DNA from: Rhodococcus rhodochrous
Lineage (GTDB): Bacteria; Actinomycetota; Actinomycetes; Mycobacteriales; Mycobacteriaceae
Assembly (NCBI RefSeq): GCF_900187265.1
Contig: NZ_LT906450.1
Coordinates: forward strand, 372,001-436,000
Direction: 5' to 3'
DNA length: 64,000 nucleotides
The notes below the pieces were generated by a model. It did no database searches and was not told the origin of the DNA. It saw only the letters and a program-made list of their open reading frames with translations. The position numbers were made by a program, and so were the translations under genes. Within the stretch, counting starts at the first letter, position 1. Every line of letters begins with the position of its first letter. This document shows positions 49,287 through 57,851 of the stretch, piece after piece.

Positions 49287-51545
49287 GTGGCTCTGTACCG
49301 GAAGTATCGACCTGCGACCTTCGCAGAGGTGGTGGGGCAGGAGCACGTCACCGTGCCCCTCAGCACGGCGCTCGACACGGGCCGCATCAACCACGCCTAC
49401 CTGTTCTCGGGTCCTCGTGGATGCGGCAAGACGTCCTCGGCGCGCATCCTCGCCCGCTCGCTCAACTGCGAGACCGGCCCCACGTCCGCGCCGTGCGGAA
49501 CGTGCCGGTCGTGCGTGTCGCTCGGCCCGGGTGGGGGAGGCAACCTCGACGTCACCGAACTCGACGCCGCGAGCCACGGCGGTGTCGACGACACTCGTGA
49601 GCTGCGCGACCGAGCCTTCTACGCTCCGGCCGAGTCGCGCTACCGCATCTTCATCATCGACGAGGCGCACATGGTCACCACGCAGGGCTTCAACGCCCTG
49701 CTCAAGATCGTGGAGGAGCCGCCGGAGCACCTCATCTTCGTCTTCGCGACCACCGAGCCCGAGAAGGTGCTGCCCACCATCCGGTCGCGCACGCACCACT
49801 ATCCCTTCCGGCTCCTCGCTCCCACGGCGATGCGGGGTCTGCTCGAGCAGATCTGCGGCCAGGAGAACGTGCCGGTCGAGGATGCGGTCTATCCGCTGGT
49901 CATCCGTGCCGGCGGTGGATCCCCCCGCGACTCGCTGTCGGTGATGGACCAGCTCCTCGCCGGTGCCGGCCCCGAGGGCGTCACCTACGAGCGCGCTCTG
50001 TCGCTGCTCGGCGTCACCGACGTCGCCCTCATCGACGAAGCCGTCGATTCGCTCGCGGCCGGCGACGGCGCGGCGCTGTTCGGCACCGTCGAGAAGGTCA
50101 TGGACGCCGGGCACGACCCGCGTCGCTTCGCCGTCGACCTCCTCGAACGCCTCCGCGACCTGATCCTCATGAAGTCCGTCCCCGACGCCGCCGAGCGCGG
50201 ACTCGTCGACGCACCCGGCGACGTCCTCGAGCGGATGCGCGACGAAGCGACCCGTCTCGGCCCCGCCACCCTCACCCGCTACGCCGAGATCGTGCACGCC
50301 GGGCTCGGCGAGATGCGCGGGGCGACGTCGCCGCGTCTGCTGGTCGAGGTGATGTGCGCGCGCATGCTCCTCCCTGCGGCGTCCGACACGGAAACCGCGG
50401 TCCTGCAAAGGCTCGAACGGCTCGAACAGGGCATCGTCGCGGCCCCGGCAGGAGGTGTCGCGCCGAAGCCGGTGTCGGCACCCGCCGCGCCTGCCGCGCC
50501 GCCCATCTCGCCCGACGAACCCGCGGCACGTTTCCAGCGCCCCTCCCAGCGCCGGGCAGTCGAGGCGCCGCCTGCCGACCCGCCCCGCGAGGCCACCCCG
50601 CCGCAACCGGAAGCCCCTGCCCAGCAGGCACCTGTTCATCAGGCACCCGCCCAGCAGGCGCCGGTGCAGCCCGAACCGGCCCAGCCGGCACCTGCCCCGA
50701 CGCAGGCTCCCGCTGCGGCGCAACCTCCCGCCGTCCCGAAGGAGCCGCAGCCGCAGAGTGTGCCCGACGAGGTTGTCGCGCAGGAGGTTCCGCCGGCTGT
50801 GCCCGAGGAGTCGGCTGCGCCCGAACCCGAACCCGAACCCGAACCCGAACCAGAGCCCGCCCGCGCGGCAGGTGGTCCCGACGCAGCTCAGATGCGGGGC
50901 GTGTGGTCGGAGGTGCGCGCGAAGGTCCGCGAACGCAGCCGCACCGTCGAGGTGATGCTCTCGGGCGCCACCGTACGGTCGGTCGACGGCACCCGCGTCG
51001 TTCTCGTGCACGACTCCGCTCCGCTCGCGAAGCGACTCGCCGACGCGCGCAACGCCACGGTCATCGCCGATGCGCTGAAGGCGGTCTTCGGTGGGGAGTT
51101 CGAGGTCACCTGCGTCCACGGTGCCGCTGCTGCGGAGGCGCCTTCCAGAACCCCGGCGCCCGAGAAGAATTCGCGTCCGGCGGGTCAGCCGCGTTTCTCC
51201 CGGCCGAGCCAGGCGAAGAACGCCGCGGCACCCGCCCCCGTCGAAGCCCCCGCCGCGCCGCAGCGCCCGGCGGCCGCACAGTCGGCTGCTCCGACGTTCA
51301 CACGTCCGTCCGTGGAGAGCGTCGACGATATCCCGCCGCCCGAAGCCCCCGACCTTCCCGACGATCCGGGCCCGGGCTACGACGCACCGCCGCCCGACCC
51401 GTCGCAGATGACGGAGGCGGACGTCGAGGAGATGTTCGCCGAGGCGGCCACGCCCGGCGACCCGTCGACGCGCCGCGATCCTGAAGAAGTCGCGATCGAG
51501 CTGCTCAAGGACGTGCTGGGAGCGAAACCGCTCGACGAGAAGTAG
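49287..51545 (+). CDS. dnaX: DNA polymerase III subunit gamma/tau, copy 2
   Basis: A complete 752-residue protein with the same plan as the copy at 7675: MALYRKYRPATFAEVVGQEHV, Walker A GPRGCGKTS, the four-Cys zinc module, FIIDEAHM, IRSRTHHYPF, then a longer linker rich in Pro/Ala/Gln (APVHQAPAQQAP) and an (EP)7-type run, a conserved tau domain (VWSEVRAKVRERSRTVEVML) and an acidic end. The ATPase parts of the two proteins are nearly identical, with scattered conservative changes; the linkers differ most. Nothing visible suggests that either copy is inactive. The flanks (padR, DUF2231) differ from the flanks of copy 1. Confidence 0.96.
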   Translation: MALYRKYRPATFAEVVGQEHVTVPLSTALDTGRINHAYLFSGPRGCGKTSSARILARSLNCETGPTSAPCGTCRSCVSLGPGGGGNLDVTELDAASHGGVDDTRELRDRAFYAPAESRYRIFIIDEAHMVTTQGFNALLKIVEEPPEHLIFVFATTEPEKVLPTIRSRTHHYPFRLLAPTAMRGLLEQICGQENVPVEDAVYPLVIRAGGGSPRDSLSVMDQLLAGAGPEGVTYERALSLLGVTDVALIDEAVDSLAAGDGAALFGTVEKVMDAGHDPRRFAVDLLERLRDLILMKSVPDAAERGLVDAPGDVLERMRDEATRLGPATLTRYAEIVHAGLGEMRGATSPRLLVEVMCARMLLPAASDTETAVLQRLERLEQGIVAAPAGGVAPKPVSAPAAPAAPPISPDEPAARFQRPSQRRAVEAPPADPPREATPPQPEAPAQQAPVHQAPAQQAPVQPEPAQPAPAPTQAPAAAQPPAVPKEPQPQSVPDEVVAQEVPPAVPEESAAPEPEPEPEPEPEPARAAGGPDAAQMRGVWSEVRAKVRERSRTVEVMLSGATVRSVDGTRVVLVHDSAPLAKRLADARNATVIADALKAVFGGEFEVTCVHGAAAAEAPSRTPAPEKNSRPAGQPRFSRPSQAKNAAAPAPVEAPAAPQRPAAAQSAAPTFTRPSVESVDDIPPPEAPDLPDDPGPGYDAPPPDPSQMTEADVEEMFAEAATPGDPSTRRDPEEVAIELLKDVLGAKPLDEK

Positions 51546-51616
51546 CCGTACCGAGTCCCAGGTCGCATCGACCGCGTCGGCGATTCGTCTCTGCTGCCGA
51601 CGGGTATGGCCTCATC

Positions 51617-52195
51617 ATGAACCTGCACGAACTCCTGCGCGCCGTCGAATCGTTCGACGCTGTGGATCGGCCCGCCGAGCGCATCGCGCAGCGCATACGG
51701 CGAGCCCTCGACGGTTCCGTCGTCGACGACCTGCTCCGAGGTTCCTGGCTCGGACACCCCGTCCATCCCCTTCTCGTCACCGTCCCGATCGGATCGTGGG
51801 TGTCCGCGGCGGCGTTGGACGCGCTACCCGGGCAGCGCGATGCGTCCCGGCGACTCGTCGCGATGGGACTGGCCGCGGCCGTTCCGACGATCGTCACCGG
51901 CTACGCCGACTTCTCCGCTCTGGAGGATGTCCCTCAGCGCAGGGTCGGCGCGGTGCATGCCGTGTCCAACGCGATCGGGGTGATCTCCATGGCGACGTCC
52001 TATCGCGCGCGACGAGCCCGTCGCGACCGGGCGGGGACGGTGTGGACTCTGATCGGTCTCGGCGCCGTCGGCGTCGGCGGTGCTCTCGGTGGTCATCTCT
52101 CCTACGCCCAGGGCGGGGGAGTGTATCGGTGGCAGCGACCGTCCGAGAGCGTCGATCTTGCAGCCGAGCTCGAGGACATCGGCGCGAAGCGCTGA
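51617..52195 (+). CDS. DUF2231 membrane protein
   Basis: A 192-residue protein with a soluble N-terminus and about four TM helices. GSWLGHPVHPLLVTVPIGSW is the DUF2231 signature (conserved His in 'G...HP.l..iPiG.w'), which may bind haem or metal. AVPTIVTGYADFSALE and GAVHAVSNAIGVISM are the second and third helices, and LGGHLSYAQGGGV closes the module with another conserved His. Function is unknown. ATG 51617 gives the normal family length. It lies 71 bp after dnaX copy 2 and may share its transcript. The nested palindrome follows. Confidence 0.85.
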   Translation: MNLHELLRAVESFDAVDRPAERIAQRIRRALDGSVVDDLLRGSWLGHPVHPLLVTVPIGSWVSAAALDALPGQRDASRRLVAMGLAAAVPTIVTGYADFSALEDVPQRRVGAVHAVSNAIGVISMATSYRARRARRDRAGTVWTLIGLGAVGVGGALGGHLSYAQGGGVYRWQRPSESVDLAAELEDIGAKR

Positions 52196-52208
52196 ACGTT
52201 CGTCGCCG

Positions 52209-52290
52209 AGGTTCACAACCCGCAGACGAGGCTCACAACCCCGATGGTCGACCACCGGGGTTGTGAGCCTCGTTTCTCGGTTGTGAACCT
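52209..52290. repeat. Triple-nested palindromic repeat, copy 2
   Basis: The same architecture as 4794-4874: an outer 12-bp pair (AGGTTCACAACC, 52209-52220 with 52279-52290), an inner 17-bp pair (CGAGGCTCACAACCCCG, 52227-52243 with 52256-52272) and a central TGGTCGACCA. The AGGT..(A/G)CAAC and GAGGCTC(A/G)CAAC words are shared with copy 1, as is the pyrimidine-rich right spacer. It lies between two convergent genes. Confidence 0.85.
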
Positions 52291-52294
52291 CCGT

Positions 52295-52726
52295 CTACCC
52301 GCACACGGCGGTGAGCGCGATCTCGAGGGGCGCCCCACCGGGCAGGGTGTGGACGCCGACTGCGGTGCGTGCCGGTAGTGCGTCCACACCGAGTTCGCGT
52401 TCGATCACGTCCGACGCGCCGTCCGCGACCACCGACAGGTCGACGAAGCCGGGCGCGCTCGCGATGTAGACGACCATCTCGACCGGCCGGAACGACGTGC
52501 CCTCCGGCACCGTTGCGCGGATCGCCGCCAACGCGTTGCCCACCGCGACGACTGCGGCGGCCCGGGCCTGTTCGACGGTGACCTCCGCGCCGACCCGTCC
52601 GGTGAGGATCAGTTCGCCGTCGCGACGCGGGGTCATGCCCGCCGTGCGGACGGTGTCGCCGGCCAGCACGGCCGGGACGTACCGGCCCTGCGGCCGAGGT
52701 GCAACAGCAGCAATGTCAGAGGACAC
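52295..52726 (-). CDS. RidA/YjgF family imine deaminase-like protein
   Basis: A 143-residue RidA-fold protein. GRYVPAVLAGDTVRTAGMTPRRDGEL is the N-terminal strand region, EQARAAAVVAVGNALAAIRATV the helix, and VVYIASAPGFVDLSVVADGASDVIERELG the central part. The tail ALPARTAVGVHTLPGGAPLEIALTAV includes the 'pART..gv..LP....vEi' motif whose Arg binds the carboxylate of imine substrates. RidA hydrolyses reactive enamines and imines. ATG 52726 overlaps the 3' end of the gamma-glutamyltransferase gene by 11 bp. It is the last gene of the PucR-linked operon, where an imine or enamine intermediate is therefore plausible. Confidence 0.88.
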   Translation of the reverse strand: MSSDIAAVAPRPQGRYVPAVLAGDTVRTAGMTPRRDGELILTGRVGAEVTVEQARAAAVVAVGNALAAIRATVPEGTSFRPVEMVVYIASAPGFVDLSVVADGASDVIERELGVDALPARTAVGVHTLPGGAPLEIALTAVCG

Positions 52727-54314
52727 CCAGCGCCACCCCCTCCTGTCGTGGATCGCTGCCGCCGGACAGCACTCCGCGGTCGTCGATCGAGATCACCTGC
52801 GCACTGCCCTCGGCGCCCAGAGGTTCGAGCACCTCCACCCGGTGACCGAGTTCGCGCAGTTCGTCGCACACGCCGTCGGCGACGTCGCCTTCGATCCGCA
52901 ACGCGGTCGGTTCGCCGAGCACGTTGGCGTCCGATCCGGGGAAGACCGTGAAGCGCGGCGCCGAGACCGCCTCCTGGGGGTCGAGGCCGTGGTCGAGCAG
53001 GTGCGACAGCAACTGCATGTTCCACTGCACCTGGCCGTCGCCGCCGGGGGTGTTGCCCACGTGCCGCAGTTCGCCCGCCGAGTCGGTGACGATCCACGCG
53101 TTGAGCGTGTGCAGGGGCTTGCGGCGCGGCGCCACCTCGTTCGGATGCCCGTCGATCAGGTAGGCACCGCGACCGAGCCGGTTGTTGAGCACGATGCCCG
53201 TACCGGGCACCGTGAGCTTCGCTCCGAAGGTGAACGCCAGCGAATGGATGAACGACACCGCCCGCCCCTCGGAGTCCACGGTGACGAACGACGTCGTGTC
53301 CCCGGCGGAGACCGAGAAGGCCTCGGCGAGTGCACGCTCCTCGATCCGTGCGCGACCGGCTGCGATGTTCGCGGGATCGAGCACCCGTGCGACCCCGTCG
53401 TTGTCCGACGAGCACCAGCGGAGCCTGTCCTCGAAGGCGACGGTGGCCGCGCGGGCCATCCGGTCGATCGACGCCGCGCCGAGCACAGGGTGGGTGCCGA
53501 GCGCGTCGTCGCACAGGGCGGCCTGGTGCAGGACCATCCATCCCGGCGTCGGGAGCGGGGTCTGGTGCACGACGTGCCCCGCATAGGTGCCGGTGAGAGC
53601 CGCCTCCGCGTCCACTGCCGCCCCGGCCTGCCATTCGTCGCCGCTGAACGGTGCTCCGCCCCCCTGCAGCGTAGCCACGCAGCGCTCGGCGAGCGTGCCG
53701 GTGTAGAACGAGCCCGGGTCCTCGGCCAGCGCACGGATCGTGCGGGCCAGATCGGGCTGGGGAAGCACGTCGCCGAGGCGCGGGACGCGGTCGCCCGGTG
53801 TGTACACCGAGGCGAGTCCGGCGTCGCCGCGGATCGCACGCAGCGCGACCTGCACATCGGTTCGGGTCTTCGCCGAGCACGGCAGGCCGCTCTCGGCGAT
53901 CCGGGCTGCCGGCGCCCACAGTTCGGGCAGCGACCTGCTCGCTCCCCGGCGGTGCAGTGCGGCCAGCGCGGCGGGTGCGCCGGGGACGGCGACGGCGAGC
54001 GCCCCGTCGAGCGGGATCGCGTCGAGTCCCCGTTCCCGGTAGAAATCAGGGGTGCCGCCGTCCGGTCCGTAACCACTGCCGTTGACGGTCCACACCGACC
54101 CGTCGGGCTCGCGGACCACGGCGAACGCGTCGCCGCCGACGCCGCACTGCCCGGGCAGGGTCAGCCACGTGACCGCTGCCATCGCCAGGGCCGCGTCGAC
54201 GGCGTTGCCACCGTCCTCGAGGACACGGACCCCGGCGAGGCTCGCGAGCGGATGACTGGACGCGACCATACCTCCGGTCGCGAGCGTCGCCGGTCGTGTC
54301 GCGCGCCGGGTCAT
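52716..54314 (-). CDS. Gamma-glutamyltransferase family protein
   Basis: A 532-residue Ntn hydrolase without a signal peptide, so cytosolic. MVASSHPLASLAGVRVLEDGGNAVDAALAMAAV is the conserved N-terminal signature. GDTTSFVTVDSEGRAVSFIHSL holds the self-processing site; the first Thr of TTSFV becomes the nucleophile. GTGIVLNNRLGRG and NTPGGDGQVQWNMQLLSHLLDHGLDPQEAVSAPRF follow in the small subunit. The family transfers or hydrolyses gamma-glutamyl groups, and cytosolic members include acylases. ATG 54314 overlaps the Rieske ferredoxin stop (ATGA). In this operon it may remove a gamma-glutamyl group from an amine intermediate. Confidence 0.88.
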   Translation of the reverse strand: MTRRATRPATLATGGMVASSHPLASLAGVRVLEDGGNAVDAALAMAAVTWLTLPGQCGVGGDAFAVVREPDGSVWTVNGSGYGPDGGTPDFYRERGLDAIPLDGALAVAVPGAPAALAALHRRGASRSLPELWAPAARIAESGLPCSAKTRTDVQVALRAIRGDAGLASVYTPGDRVPRLGDVLPQPDLARTIRALAEDPGSFYTGTLAERCVATLQGGGAPFSGDEWQAGAAVDAEAALTGTYAGHVVHQTPLPTPGWMVLHQAALCDDALGTHPVLGAASIDRMARAATVAFEDRLRWCSSDNDGVARVLDPANIAAGRARIEERALAEAFSVSAGDTTSFVTVDSEGRAVSFIHSLAFTFGAKLTVPGTGIVLNNRLGRGAYLIDGHPNEVAPRRKPLHTLNAWIVTDSAGELRHVGNTPGGDGQVQWNMQLLSHLLDHGLDPQEAVSAPRFTVFPGSDANVLGEPTALRIEGDVADGVCDELRELGHRVEVLEPLGAEGSAQVISIDDRGVLSGGSDPRQEGVALGVL

Positions 54315-54667
54315 GCCGACCGCATCCGACGTCGACGGGGTCCTTCCGGCGGCTCGGCGGGATCGATCCCGACGAAGATCTCCCCGTCGCGCTCCTCGCA
54401 CGGATAGGTCTTGATGGGTTCGGTGGCCGGCGGGCAGATCGGCTCACCGGTCTCGAGGTCGAATGCGCTTCCGTGGCAAGAGCATCCGATGCCGTCCTGG
54501 ACGAGCTTGCCGGACGACAGCAGGCAGTCGAGGTGCGAGCAGTAGTTGGACGTCGCGTACGCCTTGCCGTCCAGTCGGGAGATGGCGAACTCGTAGTCCT
54601 CGGCGTAGAACCGGCGGACGATGCCTTCGGGCACCTGCCCGGATCGGGCCACTCGCTTGAACTCCAT
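54311..54667 (-). CDS. Rieske [2Fe-2S] ferredoxin 1
   Basis: A 118-residue Rieske protein. The cluster is bound by YCSHLDCLL ... GCSCHGSAF, giving the C-x-H and C-x2-H ligand pairs. FDLETGEPICPPATEPIKTYP is the usual sequence after the cluster in ferredoxins of ring-hydroxylating systems. The extra Cys residues next to the ligands (HLDC, GCSC) are slightly unusual. It carries electrons to an oxygenase. The C-terminus is basic (GPRRRRMRSA). It overlaps the gamma-glutamyltransferase gene by ATGA and follows the aldehyde dehydrogenase gene. Confidence 0.9.
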   Translation of the reverse strand: MEFKRVARSGQVPEGIVRRFYAEDYEFAISRLDGKAYATSNYCSHLDCLLSSGKLVQDGIGCSCHGSAFDLETGEPICPPATEPIKTYPCEERDGEIFVGIDPAEPPEGPRRRRMRSA

Positions 54668-54706
54668 GGTCTTTCCTCCAGGCTTGTCGAGGGTTGGTGT
54701 CGCCGG

Positions 54707-56161
54707 TCAGGCGTCGGGGGACAGGTAGACGGTCTTCTCGGACTGGTAGAACTGCATGAGCGTGGGGCCGGCCTGTTCCTTGAAGGTCTGCGTGCTCGAC
54801 TGCTTGTAGCCGCCGAACGGCGCGTTCATGGCCATTCCCGTGGTGGGCTGGTTGACCTTCACGAGTCCGGTACGCGACCCTGCGATGAATCGCTGTGCTG
54901 CGGAGAGACTCCGGGTGACGACGGAGGCGCTGAGCCCGAATGCGGTGTCGTTCGCCAGGGCGAGGGCCTCGTCGAAGGAACCGGCGCGCTGGAAGGCCAG
55001 GACCGGTCCGAAGATCTCGTCGGTGAGCAGGCGCATCCCCGGTACGGTGTCCGCGAAGACCGTGGGCCGCACGAAGAATCCGCCACGCAGCGCGTCGTCC
55101 TCGCATCGCACGCCGCCGCACACGAGCCGTGCGCCTTCGTCCGTGCCGATGGTGACGTACTCGAGGAACTTGTCGAGCTGACCGCGACTCGCGAGCGGGC
55201 CGACATCGACGGCGGCACCCGAACCGGGTCCCACCCGCAGGGCACGGGCGCGTTCGGCGACCTTCTCGAGCAGCTCGTCGTGGATCGCGTCGACCGCGAC
55301 GACACGGCTGGTGCCGGTGCACGCCTGGCCCGACAGTCCGAAGGCGCCCTTGACGATCAGTGCGGCCGCCGCATCGAGATCGGCGTCGTCCAGGACGACG
55401 ACGGGGTTCTTGCCGCCCATCTCCAGCTGTACGCGCCGGTCGGGGCCGACGCTGCGGTGGATGGCACGTCCGACCTCGGTGGACCCGGTGAAGGTGACCG
55501 CGGCGATCCGCTCGTCGCCGGAAACCGCCGCGCCGGCCTTGCCGTCGCCCTGGACGAGTGCGATCGCGCCGGCCGGCAGACCACCGGCGAGCAGGGCCTC
55601 GACGAGGCGCTGTCCCATCAGCGGGGTGATCTCGGACGGCTTGAACAGCACCGTGTTGCCGGCGGCGAGCGCGGGCCCGAGCTTGCGGGAGGGGATGTTG
55701 AGCGGGAAGTTCCACGGCGTGATCGCACCGACGATCCCGATCGGTTCACGCACGGTGTAGACGGTGGTGGAGCCCGGCCCCGGGAAGGTCGCACCGGTGG
55801 CGCGCAGCGCCTCACCTGCGTAGAAGCGCAGGTTCATGGGGGTGCGGCTCACCTCCATCGACGCCTCGGCGCGGGTCTTGCCCTCCTCGCGGATCAGTTC
55901 GTCGACGAGTTCGGCCGAGTGTGCGGCGAGATGGTCGGCGGCTGCCTCGAGGATCGCGGCGCGACGTTCGGGCGGGGTGGCGGCCCATTCGGGCGCGGCC
56001 TTGTCGAGCGCGTCGACGGCGTTGCGGACGTCGATGGCGTCGGAGTCCGGGAAGGTGCCGATCAGATCGGTCTCGTCGGCGGGGTTGCGGCGTTCGAAGA
56101 CCGCGCCGGAGGCGGCCGGTACCCAGTTGCCGTCGATGTGGTTCAGTCCGGTGATCGTCAT
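54707..56161 (-). CDS. NAD(P)-dependent aldehyde dehydrogenase
   Basis: A 484-residue ALDH of the succinate-semialdehyde/betaine-aldehyde dehydrogenase type. It has ITPWNFPLNIPSRKLGPALAAGNTVLFKPSE, the coenzyme loop FTGSTEVGRAIH, QLEMGGKNPVVVL with the catalytic Glu, FGLSGQACTGTSRVV with the nucleophilic Cys, and EIFGPVLAFQRAGSFDEALALAND. ATG 56161 overlaps the FAD-reductase stop (ATGA). In the operon it would oxidise an aldehyde released by oxidative cleavage of an amine or similar substrate. The actual substrate is not known. Confidence 0.92.
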   Translation of the reverse strand: MTITGLNHIDGNWVPAASGAVFERRNPADETDLIGTFPDSDAIDVRNAVDALDKAAPEWAATPPERRAAILEAAADHLAAHSAELVDELIREEGKTRAEASMEVSRTPMNLRFYAGEALRATGATFPGPGSTTVYTVREPIGIVGAITPWNFPLNIPSRKLGPALAAGNTVLFKPSEITPLMGQRLVEALLAGGLPAGAIALVQGDGKAGAAVSGDERIAAVTFTGSTEVGRAIHRSVGPDRRVQLEMGGKNPVVVLDDADLDAAAALIVKGAFGLSGQACTGTSRVVAVDAIHDELLEKVAERARALRVGPGSGAAVDVGPLASRGQLDKFLEYVTIGTDEGARLVCGGVRCEDDALRGGFFVRPTVFADTVPGMRLLTDEIFGPVLAFQRAGSFDEALALANDTAFGLSASVVTRSLSAAQRFIAGSRTGLVKVNQPTTGMAMNAPFGGYKQSSTQTFKEQAGPTLMQFYQSEKTVYLSPDA

Positions 56162-57384
56162 GCGGGTTCGACCTCCTCGTACATCTCCCACAGATCGGTG
56201 TCCTCGTCGGCGAGCAGCGCTGCGTCGACCCTGCGGCCGATGAGTTCGCGGGCCGCCATGATGTCCTCGCCGCGGTCCATCGCGAAGGCGGCGGTCAGAA
56301 CGTCGCCGGCGAGGTAGAAGACCGAGAACTCCCCGCTGTCGGTGTCACCGCGGACGACGAGTTCGGTTGTTCCGGAAGCCGATCCGGCGAACTGGATGTT
56401 GGAGTCGTACTGATCGGACCAGAACCAGTGCGGGTCGTCGGAGAGCGACTGCCGCCCGACGATCGTGTCGGCGACCACCGCGGCCTGGCGGTTCGCGTTG
56501 TCGAAGTGTTCGACGCGCACGTGCAGGCCTTCGCGCGGGGAGAACCGCTTAGCGACATCGCCTGCCGCGTAGATGTTCTCGACCGAGGTGCGTCCGGTGG
56601 CGTCGACCACGATCCCGCCGTCGACGGCGAGTCCGCTGGCCGCCGCGATGTCGGTGTTGGGGACGATGCCGATGCCGACGACCACGGCGTCGGCCTCGAC
56701 GATCCCGCCGGTGGTGGTCTCGATCCGCACACCGCGATCGGAGGTGGTCACCGAGGCGACGCCCGTGCCGGTGCGCAGGTCGACACCGTTGCGGCGGTGC
56801 AGATCGGCGCAGTGCCGGCCGACCTGTTCGCCGAGGATGCCTCCGAGCAGGTGTTCGGCCTGTTCGAGGACCGTCACCGTGACGCCGAGAGATTGTGCGG
56901 TCGCGGCGATCTCGAGTCCGATGAAGCCGCCGCCGACGATCGCGAGACTCGAACCCGGGGTCAGGCGGGCTGCGAGGGCGGTCGCGTCGTCGAGGGTGCG
57001 CAGGTAGTGGACGAGATCGGGCCGGGATCCGGTGGTGGCGAGGGCGCGGGGGCGTCCGCCCGTGGCGAGGACGATCGCGTCGGCGGCGATCTCGCCGCCG
57101 TCGAACTCGACGGTGCGGGTCGCGGTGTCGATGCGCTGGACCGACACGCCCGTGCGGATGTCGATGTCGTTGGCGTCGAGCCATTTCCGGGTCAGAAGTG
57201 CCAGGGAGTCGACTCCTTCACGACCCGCGAGGAATTCCTTCGACAGAGGCGGACGCTGGTAGGGGGCGTGCTGCTCGTCGCCGAGCAGCACGATGCGTCC
57301 GTCGAAGCCGCGGCGACGCAGGGTGCGTGCGGCGACGGCGGCGACCTGGCCGGCGCCCACTGTGACTACGGTGCGAACGGTCAT
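56158..57384 (-). CDS. FAD-dependent NAD(P)H:ferredoxin reductase
   Basis: A 408-residue flavoprotein of the HcaD/BphA4/PdR family. TVVTVGAGQVAAVAARTLRRRGFDGRIVLLGDE is a first Rossmann motif in which the usual GxGxxG is altered to GAGQVA. YQRPPLSKEFLAG is typical of the family, SSLAIVGGGFIGLEIAATAQSLG is the NADH site, and NIYAAGDVAKR is the FAD-contact motif. The C-terminal 'reductase_C' region includes WFWSDQYDSNIQFAG. It passes electrons from NAD(P)H to a Rieske ferredoxin. ATG 57384 has GGAAAGGAG upstream and overlaps the second Rieske gene by ATGA. Confidence 0.92.
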   Translation of the reverse strand: MTVRTVVTVGAGQVAAVAARTLRRRGFDGRIVLLGDEQHAPYQRPPLSKEFLAGREGVDSLALLTRKWLDANDIDIRTGVSVQRIDTATRTVEFDGGEIAADAIVLATGGRPRALATTGSRPDLVHYLRTLDDATALAARLTPGSSLAIVGGGFIGLEIAATAQSLGVTVTVLEQAEHLLGGILGEQVGRHCADLHRRNGVDLRTGTGVASVTTSDRGVRIETTTGGIVEADAVVVGIGIVPNTDIAAASGLAVDGGIVVDATGRTSVENIYAAGDVAKRFSPREGLHVRVEHFDNANRQAAVVADTIVGRQSLSDDPHWFWSDQYDSNIQFAGSASGTTELVVRGDTDSGEFSVFYLAGDVLTAAFAMDRGEDIMAARELIGRRVDAALLADEDTDLWEMYEEVEPA

Positions 57385-57782
57385 GCCGTGCACTCCTTTC
57401 CGGATGCGGCCGGTGCAGGACGCGGGGTGAGGTCGACGAGGACGGTCTCGTCGCGCACGAGGACGGGATAGACCGGCTGGCAGAGGTCCTGGTCCTCTTC
57501 GTATCCGGTCTCGAGATCGAAGCGCCACTGGTGGCCGGGGCAGATGACACGTCCGTGCAGGAGCGTGCCTTTCACGAGCGAACGGTCCTGATGGACGCAC
57601 AGGTCGGCGAAGGCGTAGATCCGGTCGTTCGCATGGAACAGTGCGATCGCGAGGCCGTCGACCTCCACGCGGAGTTTGCGTCGGCGGGTCACCTCTTTCA
57701 CCGTGGCGACGGCGACCCAGGTCGGGGACTCCGCGGCGGCGTCGGTGCCGGCGGTCCCGCTGCCCATGATTTCGGTGGACAT
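57381..57782 (-). CDS. Rieske [2Fe-2S] ferredoxin 2
   Basis: A 133-residue Rieske-domain protein with LCVHQDRSLVKGTLLHGRVICPGHQWRFDLETG providing C-x-H and C-x2-H (CPGH), then the usual FDLETGYEEDQDLCQPVYPV. An N-terminal Ala/Ser-rich extension of about 20 residues precedes the fold. It differs clearly from ferredoxin 1 (54311-54667), so the operon has two non-identical Rieske carriers. ATG 57782 is the first start of the frame. It is coupled to the FAD-reductase gene. Confidence 0.88.
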   Translation of the reverse strand: MSTEIMGSGTAGTDAAAESPTWVAVATVKEVTRRRKLRVEVDGLAIALFHANDRIYAFADLCVHQDRSLVKGTLLHGRVICPGHQWRFDLETGYEEDQDLCQPVYPVLVRDETVLVDLTPRPAPAASGKECTA

Positions 57783-57851
57783 GCTTCTCCTTCGCTCGTG
57801 TGCGAGACCGGGAGCGGAAGTCGCGAGCGACTTCCGCTCCCGCGCATCGGA

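Noticed and set aside
48756..51119. A 787-codon open frame on the minus strand opposite dnaX copy 2
   Set aside because: It mirrors the codons of dnaX (Arg/Gly-rich composition) and lacks any family motif, as expected for antisense frames in high-GC genes. The overlapping PadR gene on that strand uses another frame.
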